From: Advenella kashmirensis W13003
GTDB taxonomy: Bacteria > Pseudomonadota > Gammaproteobacteria > Burkholderiales > Burkholderiaceae_B
Assembly (NCBI RefSeq): GCF_000506985.1
Contig: NZ_KI650979.1
Location: forward strand, 1,111,825 to 1,175,824
Direction: 5' to 3'
Length of the DNA: 64,000 nt
This document shows, piece by piece, positions 25,288-34,017 of this stretch. A program made the position numbers and the translations under genes. The notes under the pieces were generated by a model. The model was not told the origin of the DNA and ran no database searches. It saw only the letters and a program-made list of their open reading frames with translations. Position 1 is the stretch's first letter; each line of letters opens with the position of its first letter.

Positions 25288-26874
25288 TCAATCATTTATG
25301 TCAGAAATTTGCGACACGGGGGCGATGCCCCTTGCTGCAGCCAGCGCGTGCATGGAGGACTGCATGGCCGGATACAGTCCTTCGTATACCGCGAACAGCT
25401 GCTGATACACCTGATGAGCCTGGCTATTGGGCGTCGCGCGGCAGACCAGGTGGGTCCAGCCCTGCTCCACTTCGGCTTCGCTCACCAGACCCAGCCCGAC
25501 GGCGCCCAGCAGCGCCGCCCCCATGGCAGCCTCCACCTCCTCTTCGATGGTGTAGACCGGATAACCGGTAACATCGGCAATAATCTGCATCCACAAATCG
25601 GAATTGACCGCCCCGCCCACCACCACCAGGCGCTGGTCCAGGTTTTGCCGTCGCTCGCCGACGGCCTGCATGTTGTGCCACAGGGCAAAGGCGATACCTT
25701 CAATGACCGCCCGATACAGATGCGCCCGGGTATGGGTCAGATTCAATCCGGCAAAAGTACCACTGGCACGGGCGTCCCAGACCGGACTGCGTTCGCCCAT
25801 CAGATAAGGCAGAAAGATCAGTCCGTGCGCACCAGGCGGCAACGGCGCAGCCTGCTGCTCCAGTAGCGCGTATACGGAAACGCCCTGCGCTTTGGCCTGC
25901 GCCTGCTCGGCCTGGCAGAACTGTTCAACAAACCAGGTGACAGCACCCCCGGCCGTCGCTGCACCGCCAAATACATAGCGCTGTGCCTGCCCCTTGTAGA
26001 CATAGGGCATGCAGACCAGGTCACGGCCGCTTTCGCTTTCCGTCTGCAGATAGCCCCAGCACATGCTGGTGCCAAGCATGGCCACATGGTCGCCCGGCTT
26101 GCGTACGCCGCCGGCGAAAGTGGCAATGGCGGCATCAATGCCGCCCAGCACGATGGGAATACCGCGCGTCAGCCCCAGCTGTGCCGCCTTGGCGGCGGTC
26201 ACGGTGCCCACCACGTCGGTGCTGTCAATCAACATGGGCGGCATTTTTGCCGGATCCAGCCCGACCATGCCCATGGCCTCTTCGGACCAGACATGACGCT
26301 GCATGTCGTAAACACCGCCGATATTGCCGGCAGAACTGTGATCAACAGCCAGCTCACCCGTCAGATAATGCGCGATCCAGCTGTTAGGCGGCAGGAACCA
26401 GGCGGTTCTGGCCCAGACATCGGGTTCGTGATTTTTGATCCACAGCATTTTGGTAAAACCATAGTAGCTGTCCACGCCGTTGCCGGTGATGGCAAATAAT
26501 TGCTCCAGATCGACCTGTGCGCGGATCATGTCGGTCTCTGCCGTGGCACGCCGGTCCATCCAGATGAGGCAGGGGTACAGCGGCTCGCACTGTTCATCCA
26601 CCGCAATGCCTGACCCGCCATACAGGCTGCTGATGCACAGCCCGGCGATCTGCTCTTCGCGGACACCGATTTGCATTGCGCGCGTTACGCATTCGCGTAC
26701 GCTGCGTACGAAGGCGTCCAGCCATACCCGGGCGTCCTGTTCTGCCCATAAGGGACGCGGTGTATCCGGGTGGTAGGCCACGCTGGCCTGTGCGATGAGC
26801 CGGCCATCGGTACCGGCGATCAGCGCCTTGGTGCTTTGAGTGCCAATGTCCACGCCAATAATATATTTGTCCAT
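25288..26874 (-). CDS. FGGY-family carbohydrate kinase
   Basis: Sugar kinase of the FGGY branch of the ASKHA fold. I choose the ATG at 26874 (MDKYIIGVDIGTQSTKALI) over a TTG five codons upstream; the product has 528 residues. Motifs are VDIGTQSTKALIAG near residue 8, IAGLCISSLYGGSGIAVDEQ near 76, CLIWMDRRA near 100, VLGGIDAAIATFAGGVRKPG near 255 with the catalytic Asp, and VVVGGAVNSDLWMQIIADVT near 425. Substrates in this family include xylulose, ribulose, erythritol and AI-2; none can be assigned from sequence alone. It is divergent from the deoC-type operon across a long palindromic operator, so it is probably co-regulated with it. Confidence 0.92.
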   Translation of the reverse strand: MDKYIIGVDIGTQSTKALIAGTDGRLIAQASVAYHPDTPRPLWAEQDARVWLDAFVRSVRECVTRAMQIGVREEQIAGLCISSLYGGSGIAVDEQCEPLYPCLIWMDRRATAETDMIRAQVDLEQLFAITGNGVDSYYGFTKMLWIKNHEPDVWARTAWFLPPNSWIAHYLTGELAVDHSSAGNIGGVYDMQRHVWSEEAMGMVGLDPAKMPPMLIDSTDVVGTVTAAKAAQLGLTRGIPIVLGGIDAAIATFAGGVRKPGDHVAMLGTSMCWGYLQTESESGRDLVCMPYVYKGQAQRYVFGGAATAGGAVTWFVEQFCQAEQAQAKAQGVSVYALLEQQAAPLPPGAHGLIFLPYLMGERSPVWDARASGTFAGLNLTHTRAHLYRAVIEGIAFALWHNMQAVGERRQNLDQRLVVVGGAVNSDLWMQIIADVTGYPVYTIEEEVEAAMGAALLGAVGLGLVSEAEVEQGWTHLVCRATPNSQAHQVYQQLFAVYEGLYPAMQSSMHALAAARGIAPVSQISDIND

Positions 26875-26942
26875 AGTCCGTCTTGCCAAGGCAATTGTGT
26901 TGTATCGTTGACAGGCATGCTGCCCGTATCCGGAAAAACGCT

Positions 26943-26986
26943 ATGTTGTTATGAAACTAACATTTTTGTTAGAATAATAACAACAT
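26943..26986. promoter_or_regulatory. 44-bp palindromic operator with overlapping divergent promoter
   Basis: Two nested inverted repeats share one centre between 26964 and 26965. The outer arms are ATGTTGTTAT (26943-26952) and its exact complement (26977-26986). The inner arms are CTAACA (26957-26962) and TGTTAG (26967-26972). On the plus strand TTGTTA (26947-26952), 17 bases and TAGAAT (26970-26975) form a promoter for the deoC-type operon inside the palindrome. The site lies midway between the divergent FGGY kinase and deoC-type genes. The DeoR-type regulator at the operon end is the obvious candidate to bind it. Confidence 0.7.
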
Positions 26987-27020
26987 TCTACAATCATGCA
27001 TCTCATGCAGGAGACACTTC

Positions 27021-28013
27021 GTGAGTCCCCAGACACATCCGGCCACCCCCGCTGGCGAGCGGCCGCCCGTTGCACGCAACGAAATTATGCCACTGGATCT
27101 GGCCCTGGTCGAAGCGCAACGCGCCAATCTGAGTGCGATTGAACGGCGCATCGCTTCCCTGCCCGGCCGGCGCACCGTCAAGAAAGAGGCCCAGGCCGCC
27201 TGGCTGCTCAAGGCTGTCAGTTGCATCGACCTGACCACGCTCAATGGCGATGATACACCGGAGCGCGTGCGTCGTCTGTGCGCCAAGGCCGCCCAACCCG
27301 TGCGCCAGGATCTGCTTGACGCCATGGGATTCACGATGCCGCTCACAACCGGCGCAGTCTGCGTTTATCACCGATATGTCGATACGGCCGTCCATGCGCT
27401 GGCGCGCACTGGTATTCCCGTTGCCGCCGTGTCTACCGGATTTCCGGCAGGGTTGTCCCCGCATGAGATCAAGTTGCAGGAAATCGCCGCCTCGGTGGCC
27501 GCCGGCGCCAGCGAGATCGATATTGTGATCACCCGCGAACATGTGCTGACCGGCAACTGGCCGGCCCTGTATCAGGAAATGCGCGAATATCGCCAGGCCT
27601 GCGGCAACGCCCATGTCAAGGCGATTCTGGCGACCGGCGACATCAGAACCCTGCGCAATGTCGCCAGGGCATCCATGGTGTGCATGATGGCCGGCGCCGA
27701 TTTCATCAAAACCTCCACAGGCAAGGAAGGCGTCAATGCCACGCTGCCGGTTTCCCTGGTCATGCTTCGCGCCATTCGCGCCTACCAGGCACTGACCGGT
27801 TTCCAGGTGGGTTACAAGCCGGCCGGGGGCGTATCCACAGCCAAGGATGCGATCAACTACCTCATTCTGGTCAATGAAGAGCTGGGGCGCCGCTGGCTGG
27901 AGCCCGATCTGTTCCGCTTCGGTGCCTCCAGCCTGCTGGCCGACATCGAGCGCCAGCTCGAGCACTTCGTGACCGGCCGCTATTCGGCCACTAACCGCCA
28001 CCCGATGGGTTAA
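27021..28013 (+). CDS. deoC: Deoxyribose-phosphate aldolase (DeoC) family protein
   Basis: Class I aldolase that splits 2-deoxyribose 5-phosphate, or a related deoxysugar phosphate, into glyceraldehyde 3-phosphate and acetaldehyde. It starts at GTG 27021 behind AGGAGA and has 330 residues, about 70 more than E. coli DeoC, with an N-terminal extension like the longer DeoC forms. SCIDLTTLNGDDTPERV near residue 75 starts the barrel. HVKAILATGDI near 198, the Schiff-base Lys in FIKTSTGKEGVNATLP near 229 and VGYKPAGGVSTAKDAINYL near 266 with the second catalytic Lys are all intact. It opens the plus-strand operon, four bases before the ALDH16-type gene whose likely substrate is the acetaldehyde product. 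Confidence 0.93.
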   Translation: MSPQTHPATPAGERPPVARNEIMPLDLALVEAQRANLSAIERRIASLPGRRTVKKEAQAAWLLKAVSCIDLTTLNGDDTPERVRRLCAKAAQPVRQDLLDAMGFTMPLTTGAVCVYHRYVDTAVHALARTGIPVAAVSTGFPAGLSPHEIKLQEIAASVAAGASEIDIVITREHVLTGNWPALYQEMREYRQACGNAHVKAILATGDIRTLRNVARASMVCMMAGADFIKTSTGKEGVNATLPVSLVMLRAIRAYQALTGFQVGYKPAGGVSTAKDAINYLILVNEELGRRWLEPDLFRFGASSLLADIERQLEHFVTGRYSATNRHPMG

Positions 28014-28017
28014 CGCC

Positions 28018-30411
28018 ATGACTGTCACCGATTACTTTATGACCATGCAATACGGTACCGCCCCTGAAAGCGACAGCGCCGCCCGCCAGTGGCTGGCCCA
28101 ACACCGGTCGCGTTTTACACATTTCACTGCCGGACGATTTACCAAACCGGGCGACAACGCCACCTTCGAGACGCTGGAGCCGGCCACGGGCCAGGTACTG
28201 GCGACCCTGAGCCAGGCCAGCGAAAGCGATGTCGATGCCGCCGTGAAAGCGGCGCGCAAGGCGCAAAAGGGCTGGCTCGCGATGGGCGGCCACGGCCGCG
28301 CACGGCACCTGTACAGCCTGGCGCGCATGCTGCAAAAATACAGCCGCCTGTTTGCCGTGCTTGAGTCGCTGGACAATGGCAAGCCCATCCGCGAGTCGCG
28401 CGACCTGGATGTACCGCTGGCAGCGCGTCATTTTCTGTATCACGCCGGCATGGCCCAGTTGCAGGATACCGAAATGACCCAATGGCAGCCCTATGGGGTT
28501 GTCGGTCAGATTATTCCCTGGAATTTCCCGCTGCTGATGCTGGCCTGGAAAGTCGCCCCGGCACTGGCCAGCGGCAACACGGTGGTACTCAAGCCTGCCG
28601 AATTTACTTCGCTCACGGCCTTGCTGTTTGCCGAACTGGCCGCACGCACGCTGCCGGCGGGGGTGCTCAATGTCGTCACCGGCGATGGCACGGTCGGTGA
28701 ATATCTGGTCGGCCATGCCGATGTGGACAAAATTGCCTTTACCGGTTCGACCGAGGTGGGGCGATTGATCCGCAGCCAGACGGCCGGTTCAGGCAAGGGG
28801 CTGACGCTGGAGCTGGGCGGCAAGTCGCCTTTCATTATCTTTGATGACGCCGATATTGACAGTGCCATCGAAGGCATTGTCGACGCCATCTGGTTCAATC
28901 AGGGACAAGTGTGCTGCGCCGGCTCGCGCCTGCTGGTGCAGGAAAGCGTGGCTGAACGCGTCCATGCACGCCTGCGTGACCGCATGAAAACGCTGCGCGT
29001 CGGCCCATCGCTGGACAAAAATATCGATATGTCCGCCATTATTGACCCCACGCAATTGCAGCGCATCCGCCAACTGGTCAAGGACGGCGTGAGGCAGGGA
29101 GGCGAGCTGTGGCAAGCAACGGAAACCACCCTGCCAGAGATCGGCACTTACTACCCGCCGACACTGATCACCGGTGTACAGCCCGCATCAACCCTGGCCC
29201 AGGAAGAAATTTTCGGCCCGGTGCTGGTCAGCATGACCTTTCGCACTCCGCAAGAGGCGGTTGAGCTGGCTAACAATACCCGTTACGGTCTGGCTGCCAG
29301 CGTGTGGAGCGAGAATATCAATCTGGCACTGGATATCGCCCCGAAACTGCGTTGCGGTGTCGTCTGGATCAACGCCAGCAATCTGTTTGACGCCTCTGTC
29401 GGTTTTGGCGGTGTCCGCGAATCAGGTTACGGCCGTGAAGGCGGACTCGAAGGCATTTATGAATACCTCAGGCCCGTGTCCTGGGCCAAAGCACCCGCCC
29501 TTAAGACGGGCCGCAAGGACAGCAGGACATCTGCCGTCCCTGTACAGAATGAATTCGAGGTTCCCGGTATTGATCGCACCGCCAAGTTGTATATCGGCGG
29601 CAAGCAGGTTCGCCCCGACGGCGGTACCAGTGTCGCAGTGACCGATAGCGATGGGAAGTTTGCCGGTGAAATCGCGGTGGGCTCGCGCAAGGATATCCGC
29701 AATGCGGTGGCCGCCGCGCGCAAGGCAGGCAGTTGGCAAAACGCCACCACCTTCAATCGCTCGCAAGTGCTTTACTATCTGGCCGAAAACCTGTCGTATC
29801 GTGCAGAAGAACTCACGCGCCGCCTGGCCAGCACCAGCGGCGCAAGCCGCAAGGACGCGACCCGGGAATTTGAACTGGGGCTCGAACGCCTGTTCACCTT
29901 TGCCGCCTGGGCCGACAAATATGACGGTCGTGTGCATACCCCACCGTTACGTGGCGTTGCGCTGGCCGTGAATGAACCCATTGGCGTCATCGGTGTAATC
30001 TGCCCTGACGAATCGCCGTGGCTCTCCATGATTTCCCTGATTGCCGCCGGCATGGCAATGGGCAATAGTCTTGTTTTGATTCCGGGAAACCAGGCCGCAT
30101 TGCTCGCTACCGATCTGTATCAGGTGCTGGAAACCTCGGATGTACCCGCTGGCGCAGTCAATATCGTCACGGGTGACCGCCTGGAACTGGCAGCCGTACT
30201 GGCGGATCATGATGATGTCGACAGCGTGTGGGCCTTCGGCCCGCTCGAATTGACCGAATTGATCCAAAAACGCTCTGTCGGCAATCTGAAACGCACCTTC
30301 GGCAACGAGGGCAAGGCCATCGACTGGCAACAGTGGACGGCGGCCGACATTCAGCTTTTGCTTCGCCAGGCCACCCAGGTCAAGAATATCTGGATACCCT
30401 ACGGAGACTGA
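28018..30411 (+). CDS. Two-domain aldehyde dehydrogenase, ALDH16 type
   Basis: Large aldehyde dehydrogenase of 797 residues. Residues about 35-490 form a complete ALDH domain with IIPWNFPLLMLAWKVAPALA near 162, KPAEFTSLTALLF near 190, the general base Glu in LTLELGGKSPFIIFDDADID near 263, and the nucleophile in NQGQVCCAGSRLL near 297. Residues about 520-797 are a second, shortened ALDH-like domain (KLYIGGKQVRPDGGT; GVIGVICPDESPWLSMISLI; NSLVLIPGNQAALLATDLYQ) that ends before a catalytic Cys domain. This is the layout of the ALDH16 family, whose bacterial members keep the active site in domain one. It follows the deoC-type gene by four bases, so oxidation of acetaldehyde or another short aldehyde is a reasonable role. 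Confidence 0.9.
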   Translation: MTVTDYFMTMQYGTAPESDSAARQWLAQHRSRFTHFTAGRFTKPGDNATFETLEPATGQVLATLSQASESDVDAAVKAARKAQKGWLAMGGHGRARHLYSLARMLQKYSRLFAVLESLDNGKPIRESRDLDVPLAARHFLYHAGMAQLQDTEMTQWQPYGVVGQIIPWNFPLLMLAWKVAPALASGNTVVLKPAEFTSLTALLFAELAARTLPAGVLNVVTGDGTVGEYLVGHADVDKIAFTGSTEVGRLIRSQTAGSGKGLTLELGGKSPFIIFDDADIDSAIEGIVDAIWFNQGQVCCAGSRLLVQESVAERVHARLRDRMKTLRVGPSLDKNIDMSAIIDPTQLQRIRQLVKDGVRQGGELWQATETTLPEIGTYYPPTLITGVQPASTLAQEEIFGPVLVSMTFRTPQEAVELANNTRYGLAASVWSENINLALDIAPKLRCGVVWINASNLFDASVGFGGVRESGYGREGGLEGIYEYLRPVSWAKAPALKTGRKDSRTSAVPVQNEFEVPGIDRTAKLYIGGKQVRPDGGTSVAVTDSDGKFAGEIAVGSRKDIRNAVAAARKAGSWQNATTFNRSQVLYYLAENLSYRAEELTRRLASTSGASRKDATREFELGLERLFTFAAWADKYDGRVHTPPLRGVALAVNEPIGVIGVICPDESPWLSMISLIAAGMAMGNSLVLIPGNQAALLATDLYQVLETSDVPAGAVNIVTGDRLELAAVLADHDDVDSVWAFGPLELTELIQKRSVGNLKRTFGNEGKAIDWQQWTAADIQLLLRQATQVKNIWIPYGD

Positions 30412-30441
30412 TTATAATACCTGCCAGAACAAGGACAGCTT

Positions 30442-30897
30442 ATGCTCAAGAACATCGACCCGCTGCTCAATGCCGACGTACTGCATGCCCTGCGCTCCAT
30501 GGGCCATGGCGACGAACTGATTATCAGCGATGCGCATTTCCCCTCGGATTCCATCGCGCGCCAGACCAGCATAGGCAAGCTGCTGCGCATTGACGCCAGC
30601 GCCGACCGGGTCGCCCAGGCGGTGCTGTCGGTCATGGTACTGGACAGCTTCGTGCCCGACCCGGCTCTGCGCATGGAAGTGGTCGATGACCCTGAGCACA
30701 TTCCTGAAGTACAACAGGACGTCCAGGCCTTGCTGGAAGACGGCCAGCGCCTGGCGCCCATCGAACGTCACGCCTTTTACGAACGCGCCCGCCGCGCCTA
30801 TTGCGTCATCGTAACTGCGGATACGCGCAGCTATGGGTGCTTTATTTTCAAGAAAGGCGTGCTCAATCCAACCCAGACCAACCGTCAGCCTGTCTGA
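30442..30897 (+). CDS. RbsD/FucU-family sugar mutarotase
   Basis: Cytoplasmic pyranase or mutarotase that speeds interconversion of sugar anomers before phosphorylation. The 151 residues show LLNADVLHALRSMGHGDELI near residue 8 with the catalytic His of the MGHGD motif, SDAHFPSDSIA near 29, and the C-terminal FYERARRAYCVIVTADTRSY near 111 typical of FucU. It resembles FucU more than RbsD. It lies between the ALDH16-type gene and a ribokinase-family gene, so its substrate is probably the imported sugar. Confidence 0.92.
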   Translation: MLKNIDPLLNADVLHALRSMGHGDELIISDAHFPSDSIARQTSIGKLLRIDASADRVAQAVLSVMVLDSFVPDPALRMEVVDDPEHIPEVQQDVQALLEDGQRLAPIERHAFYERARRAYCVIVTADTRSYGCFIFKKGVLNPTQTNRQPV

Positions 30898-30921
30898 CAC
30901 ACCTGTCGAGTGTCTGTCCAT

Positions 30922-31857
30922 ATGACCGCAACACGTCCACGTATTGTTATTGTCGGTATTTACGTTGCCGACCTGCTATTCAAGGCGCCCCGCATGCCGA
31001 TTATCGGCGAGACCCTGCTGGGCAGCCATTTTGCCATGGGGCCGGGTGGCAAGGGATCCAATCAGGCCGTGGCGGCCGCCCGCGCCGGTGCCGAGGTTTT
31101 TTTCTGCACCCGCCTGGGCAATGACGCCTTCGCCGCGGATGCACAAAAAACCTGGCAGCAGGCCGGAGTAACCTCACGAGCCACCCTGCATGATGACCTG
31201 ACTACGGGCGCTGCGCATATTTTTGTCGAAGACGACACCGGCCGCAATGCCATTATCGTCTATGCCGGCGCGGCCGCGCATATGGTGCCCGCCGATCTGG
31301 ATGCCATTGAAGACGACATCGCCGGCGCGCATATCTTTGTGGCGCAACTGGAGCAGCCCCTGGATGTGGCCATGCATGGCCTGCGCCTGGCCCGCAAGCA
31401 CGGCGTCACCACCATTTTCAACCCCGCCCCCGCAGCCACACTGCCGGACGATATCTTCCCGCTTTGTGACTGGATCACGCCGAATGAGACCGAGACAAGC
31501 CTGCTGACCGGCATGCCCGTGACCAATCTGGACCAGGCACGCGCCGCCGCCGACCTGCTGCTGGCGAAAGGCGTGAAGAATGTGGTGATCACACTGGGCG
31601 ACCAGGGCTCCCTGTTGCACACGGCGGAAAAAAGTGTTCATATTGCCCCGTTTATTGCCGGCAAGTGCATTGATACGGCAGGCGCCGGCGATGGGTTCAC
31701 CGCCGGCCTGGCCACCGCGCTGGCCGAAGGCCGCCCACCCGAGGAGGCCCTGCGGTTTGCCTCGGCACTGGCCGGCATTTCCGTGACACGCAGCGGTACC
31801 GCTGCGTCCATGCCCGATCGGGCGCAAATCGATACCCTGCTTTGCACAGGTCCCTGA
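30922..31857 (+). CDS. Ribokinase-family (PfkB) sugar kinase
   Basis: ATP-dependent sugar kinase. The ATG at 30922 (MTATRPRIVIVGIYVADLLF) gives 311 residues; a GTG four codons upstream (30910) is possible and neither has a clear ribosome binding site. The first PfkB signature is near residue 37 (GPGGKGSNQAVAAARAGAEV) and the second near 250 (DTAGAGDGFTAGLATALAEG) with the catalytic Asp. FNPAPAATLPDDIFPLCDWI near 169 and TPNETETSLLTG follow, as in ribokinase and deoxyribokinase. In this operon it probably phosphorylates the ABC-imported (deoxy)sugar for the DeoC-type aldolase. Confidence 0.92.
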   Translation: MTATRPRIVIVGIYVADLLFKAPRMPIIGETLLGSHFAMGPGGKGSNQAVAAARAGAEVFFCTRLGNDAFAADAQKTWQQAGVTSRATLHDDLTTGAAHIFVEDDTGRNAIIVYAGAAAHMVPADLDAIEDDIAGAHIFVAQLEQPLDVAMHGLRLARKHGVTTIFNPAPAATLPDDIFPLCDWITPNETETSLLTGMPVTNLDQARAAADLLLAKGVKNVVITLGDQGSLLHTAEKSVHIAPFIAGKCIDTAGAGDGFTAGLATALAEGRPPEEALRFASALAGISVTRSGTAASMPDRAQIDTLLCTGP

Positions 31858-31860
31858 ACA

Positions 31861-32871
31861 ATGAAATCTGCCCAATCTCCCTTTACCGACCGGCAACTGA
31901 CATTCCTTCTGGCGATCAATATTGTGATCGTGATCGCAGGCACGCTCCTGTCGTCGGGCGCGGATTTTGTCAGCGTGTTCAATCTGCAGTCCATGGCCAT
32001 GCAATTGCCGCAAATGGGTCTGCTGGCCATGGCCATGATGATGTCCATGATTTCGGGCAATGGGGGCATTGATTTATCGGGTATTGCACTGGCAAACCTG
32101 GCCGGTGTGATTGGTGCGTTGCTCCTGCCGCAATGGATCGATGCCGAAGCGGCGCCGTGGCTGTTCACTTTTTCGTTTGTGGGCCTCATGCTGTGCGTCG
32201 GTCTGCTGGGCGGACTGCTCAACGGCATTATCATTGCCCGCTTCAATCTGACACCGATCCTGACTACGCTGGGCACGCAACTGGTTTTTACCGGCATCGC
32301 CACGGTACTGTCCAATGGATCGTCGGTCAATCTGCCGTATATCGAACCGCTTTCGGCCATCGGCAACGACAATCTGTTCGGCATTCCCATCGCTTTTATT
32401 ATTTTTGTGGCATTCGCCCTGTTTCTGGGCTGGGTATTGAAGCGGACACCGTTCGGGCTGCGCCTTTACATGCTGGGGACCAACCCCAAAGCCGCCTACT
32501 ACGCGGGTATCCCCCGCAGCACCATGCTTATCTGCACCTACACCATGTGCGGCCTGCTGGCCGCCTGCTCGGGTTTGATGTCGGCCAGCCAGGCTGCGAG
32601 CGCCAGCGCCAAGTACGGCGATTCCTATCTCTTGATCGCCATCCTGATCGCCGTCATGGGGGGCGTCAATCCCGCGGGCGGTTATGGGCGCGTCATCTGC
32701 GTATTTTTTGCGGCAACAGCGCTGCAATTGCTCTCAAGCATGTTCAATCTGATCGGCGTATCCGAATTTGCCGGCAATTGCATCTGGGGGCTGCTGCTCT
32801 TGTTCTTCCTGGCCTATTCCCGGCAGGAGATCAAACTCAGAATCAGGCGGCGCCAGGCCGTCAAGACCTGA
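31861..32871 (+). CDS. Sugar ABC transporter permease, RbsC-like
   Basis: Inner-membrane permease of the ribose/xylose/AI-2 class, 336 residues with about ten hydrophobic segments. It contains MMSMISGNGGIDLSGIALAN near residue 60, in the position of the family motif, ARFNLTPILTTLGTQLVFTG near 125, and GTNPKAAYYAGIPRSTMLIC near 205, the EAA-like loop that contacts the ATPase. It lies three bases after the ribokinase-family gene. A second permease gene occurs at 35.6 kb, so the channel is probably a heterodimer. Confidence 0.92.
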   Translation: MKSAQSPFTDRQLTFLLAINIVIVIAGTLLSSGADFVSVFNLQSMAMQLPQMGLLAMAMMMSMISGNGGIDLSGIALANLAGVIGALLLPQWIDAEAAPWLFTFSFVGLMLCVGLLGGLLNGIIIARFNLTPILTTLGTQLVFTGIATVLSNGSSVNLPYIEPLSAIGNDNLFGIPIAFIIFVAFALFLGWVLKRTPFGLRLYMLGTNPKAAYYAGIPRSTMLICTYTMCGLLAACSGLMSASQAASASAKYGDSYLLIAILIAVMGGVNPAGGYGRVICVFFAATALQLLSSMFNLIGVSEFAGNCIWGLLLLFFLAYSRQEIKLRIRRRQAVKT

Positions 32872-32947
32872 TCCACTGTTCAAACTTGATCTGCACCGCC
32901 CCATCCGGTACCGATCACTGTCCGTTGATGGGATTTTGGAGACACGC

Positions 32948-33952
32948 ATGAAACTCAAGACACTGCCAATGTGCCTGTTGGCTTGCACAATCGGCATCGG
33001 ATTCGCTGCCGGGGCGCACGCCGAAGATAAAAAATCCATCGTCACGGTTGTGAAAGTCACCGGCATCAACTGGTTCACCCGTATGGACGAAGGCGTCAAG
33101 GAATTTGCCAAGGCCAATCCGGACATTAACGCGTCGCAGACCGGTCCCGGCCGTGCCGATGCTGCCCAGCAATTGAAAATTATTCAGGACCTGGTCGCCA
33201 AAAACGTCAGTGCGCTGGCGATCGTGCCATTTGATCCGCCTACGCTGGAACCCATCCTGGCCCGCGCCAAAAGCCGTGGCATCAAGATTGTCACGCACGA
33301 AGCAGACAACCTGAAAAACACTGACTACGATCTGGAAGCCTTCAAGAACAACGAATACGGCGCCGATCTGAACGAGCGTCTGGCCAAATGCATGGCCAAC
33401 AAGGGCGAGTGGGCGGTTCTGGTGGGTTCACTGGGCAGCCGTTCGCAGGTGCAATGGGCGCAGGGCGGGATTGACAATGCCAAAGCCAAATATCCCGATC
33501 TGAAACTGGTGACGACCATGCAGGAAACCAACAATGACGGTGAGAAAGCCTACCAGGTGGCCCAGCAGCTGCTGCGCAAGTATCCGAATCTGGCCGGCTT
33601 TCAGGGGTCGTCTTCCCTGGACGTAATCGGTATCGGCCGTGCCGTTGAAGAAGCAGGCAAAGCAGGCAAGATCTGCGTATTCGGTACGGGCCTGCCGGGC
33701 GAAGCCGGGCCTTATATGGAAAAAGACGCCATTACCGGTATTGCTTTCTGGGATCCGAAAGACGCCGGCATTGCCATGAACAATGTCGCCAAAATGCTGC
33801 TGGAAGGCAAAACCATTGAAAACGGCACCGACCTTGGCGTGCCTGGCTACGAAAAAGTGACGGTCGAAAAAGGCCCCGGCAAGGGCATGATCATCCGTGG
33901 CGCCGGCTGGGTTCGCGTGGACAAGGCCAACTACAAACAATATAACTTCTGA
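32948..33952 (+). CDS. Sugar ABC transporter periplasmic substrate-binding protein
   Basis: Periplasmic binding protein of the RbsB/RhaS/LsrB class. The frame is open far upstream, but the ATG at 32948 has GGAG seven bases upstream and starts a clear signal peptide (MKLKTLPMCLLACTIGIGFA, cleavage near AHA-ED), giving 334 residues. The mature protein shows VVKVTGINWFTRMDEGVKEF near residue 40, LVAKNVSALAIVPFDPPTLE near 88, KIVTHEADN near 118, and GLPGEAGPYMEKDAITGIAF near 255. The combination is nearest to the rhamnose/autoinducer-2 type binding proteins by my reading, so the sugar is not necessarily ribose. Confidence 0.93.
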   Translation: MKLKTLPMCLLACTIGIGFAAGAHAEDKKSIVTVVKVTGINWFTRMDEGVKEFAKANPDINASQTGPGRADAAQQLKIIQDLVAKNVSALAIVPFDPPTLEPILARAKSRGIKIVTHEADNLKNTDYDLEAFKNNEYGADLNERLAKCMANKGEWAVLVGSLGSRSQVQWAQGGIDNAKAKYPDLKLVTTMQETNNDGEKAYQVAQQLLRKYPNLAGFQGSSSLDVIGIGRAVEEAGKAGKICVFGTGLPGEAGPYMEKDAITGIAFWDPKDAGIAMNNVAKMLLEGKTIENGTDLGVPGYEKVTVEKGPGKGMIIRGAGWVRVDKANYKQYNF

Positions 33953-34017
33953 CCGGTCCCTGAGACCAGCTTCGGGCCGCGCCTCTCGCGGGCGGCCCGC
34001 AACGGGATTCTGCCCAG

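Noticed and set aside
27003..28028. Minus-strand open frame of 341 codons opposite the deoC-type gene
   Set aside because: A high-GC shadow frame; the plus-strand DeoC motifs with both catalytic lysines are unambiguous.
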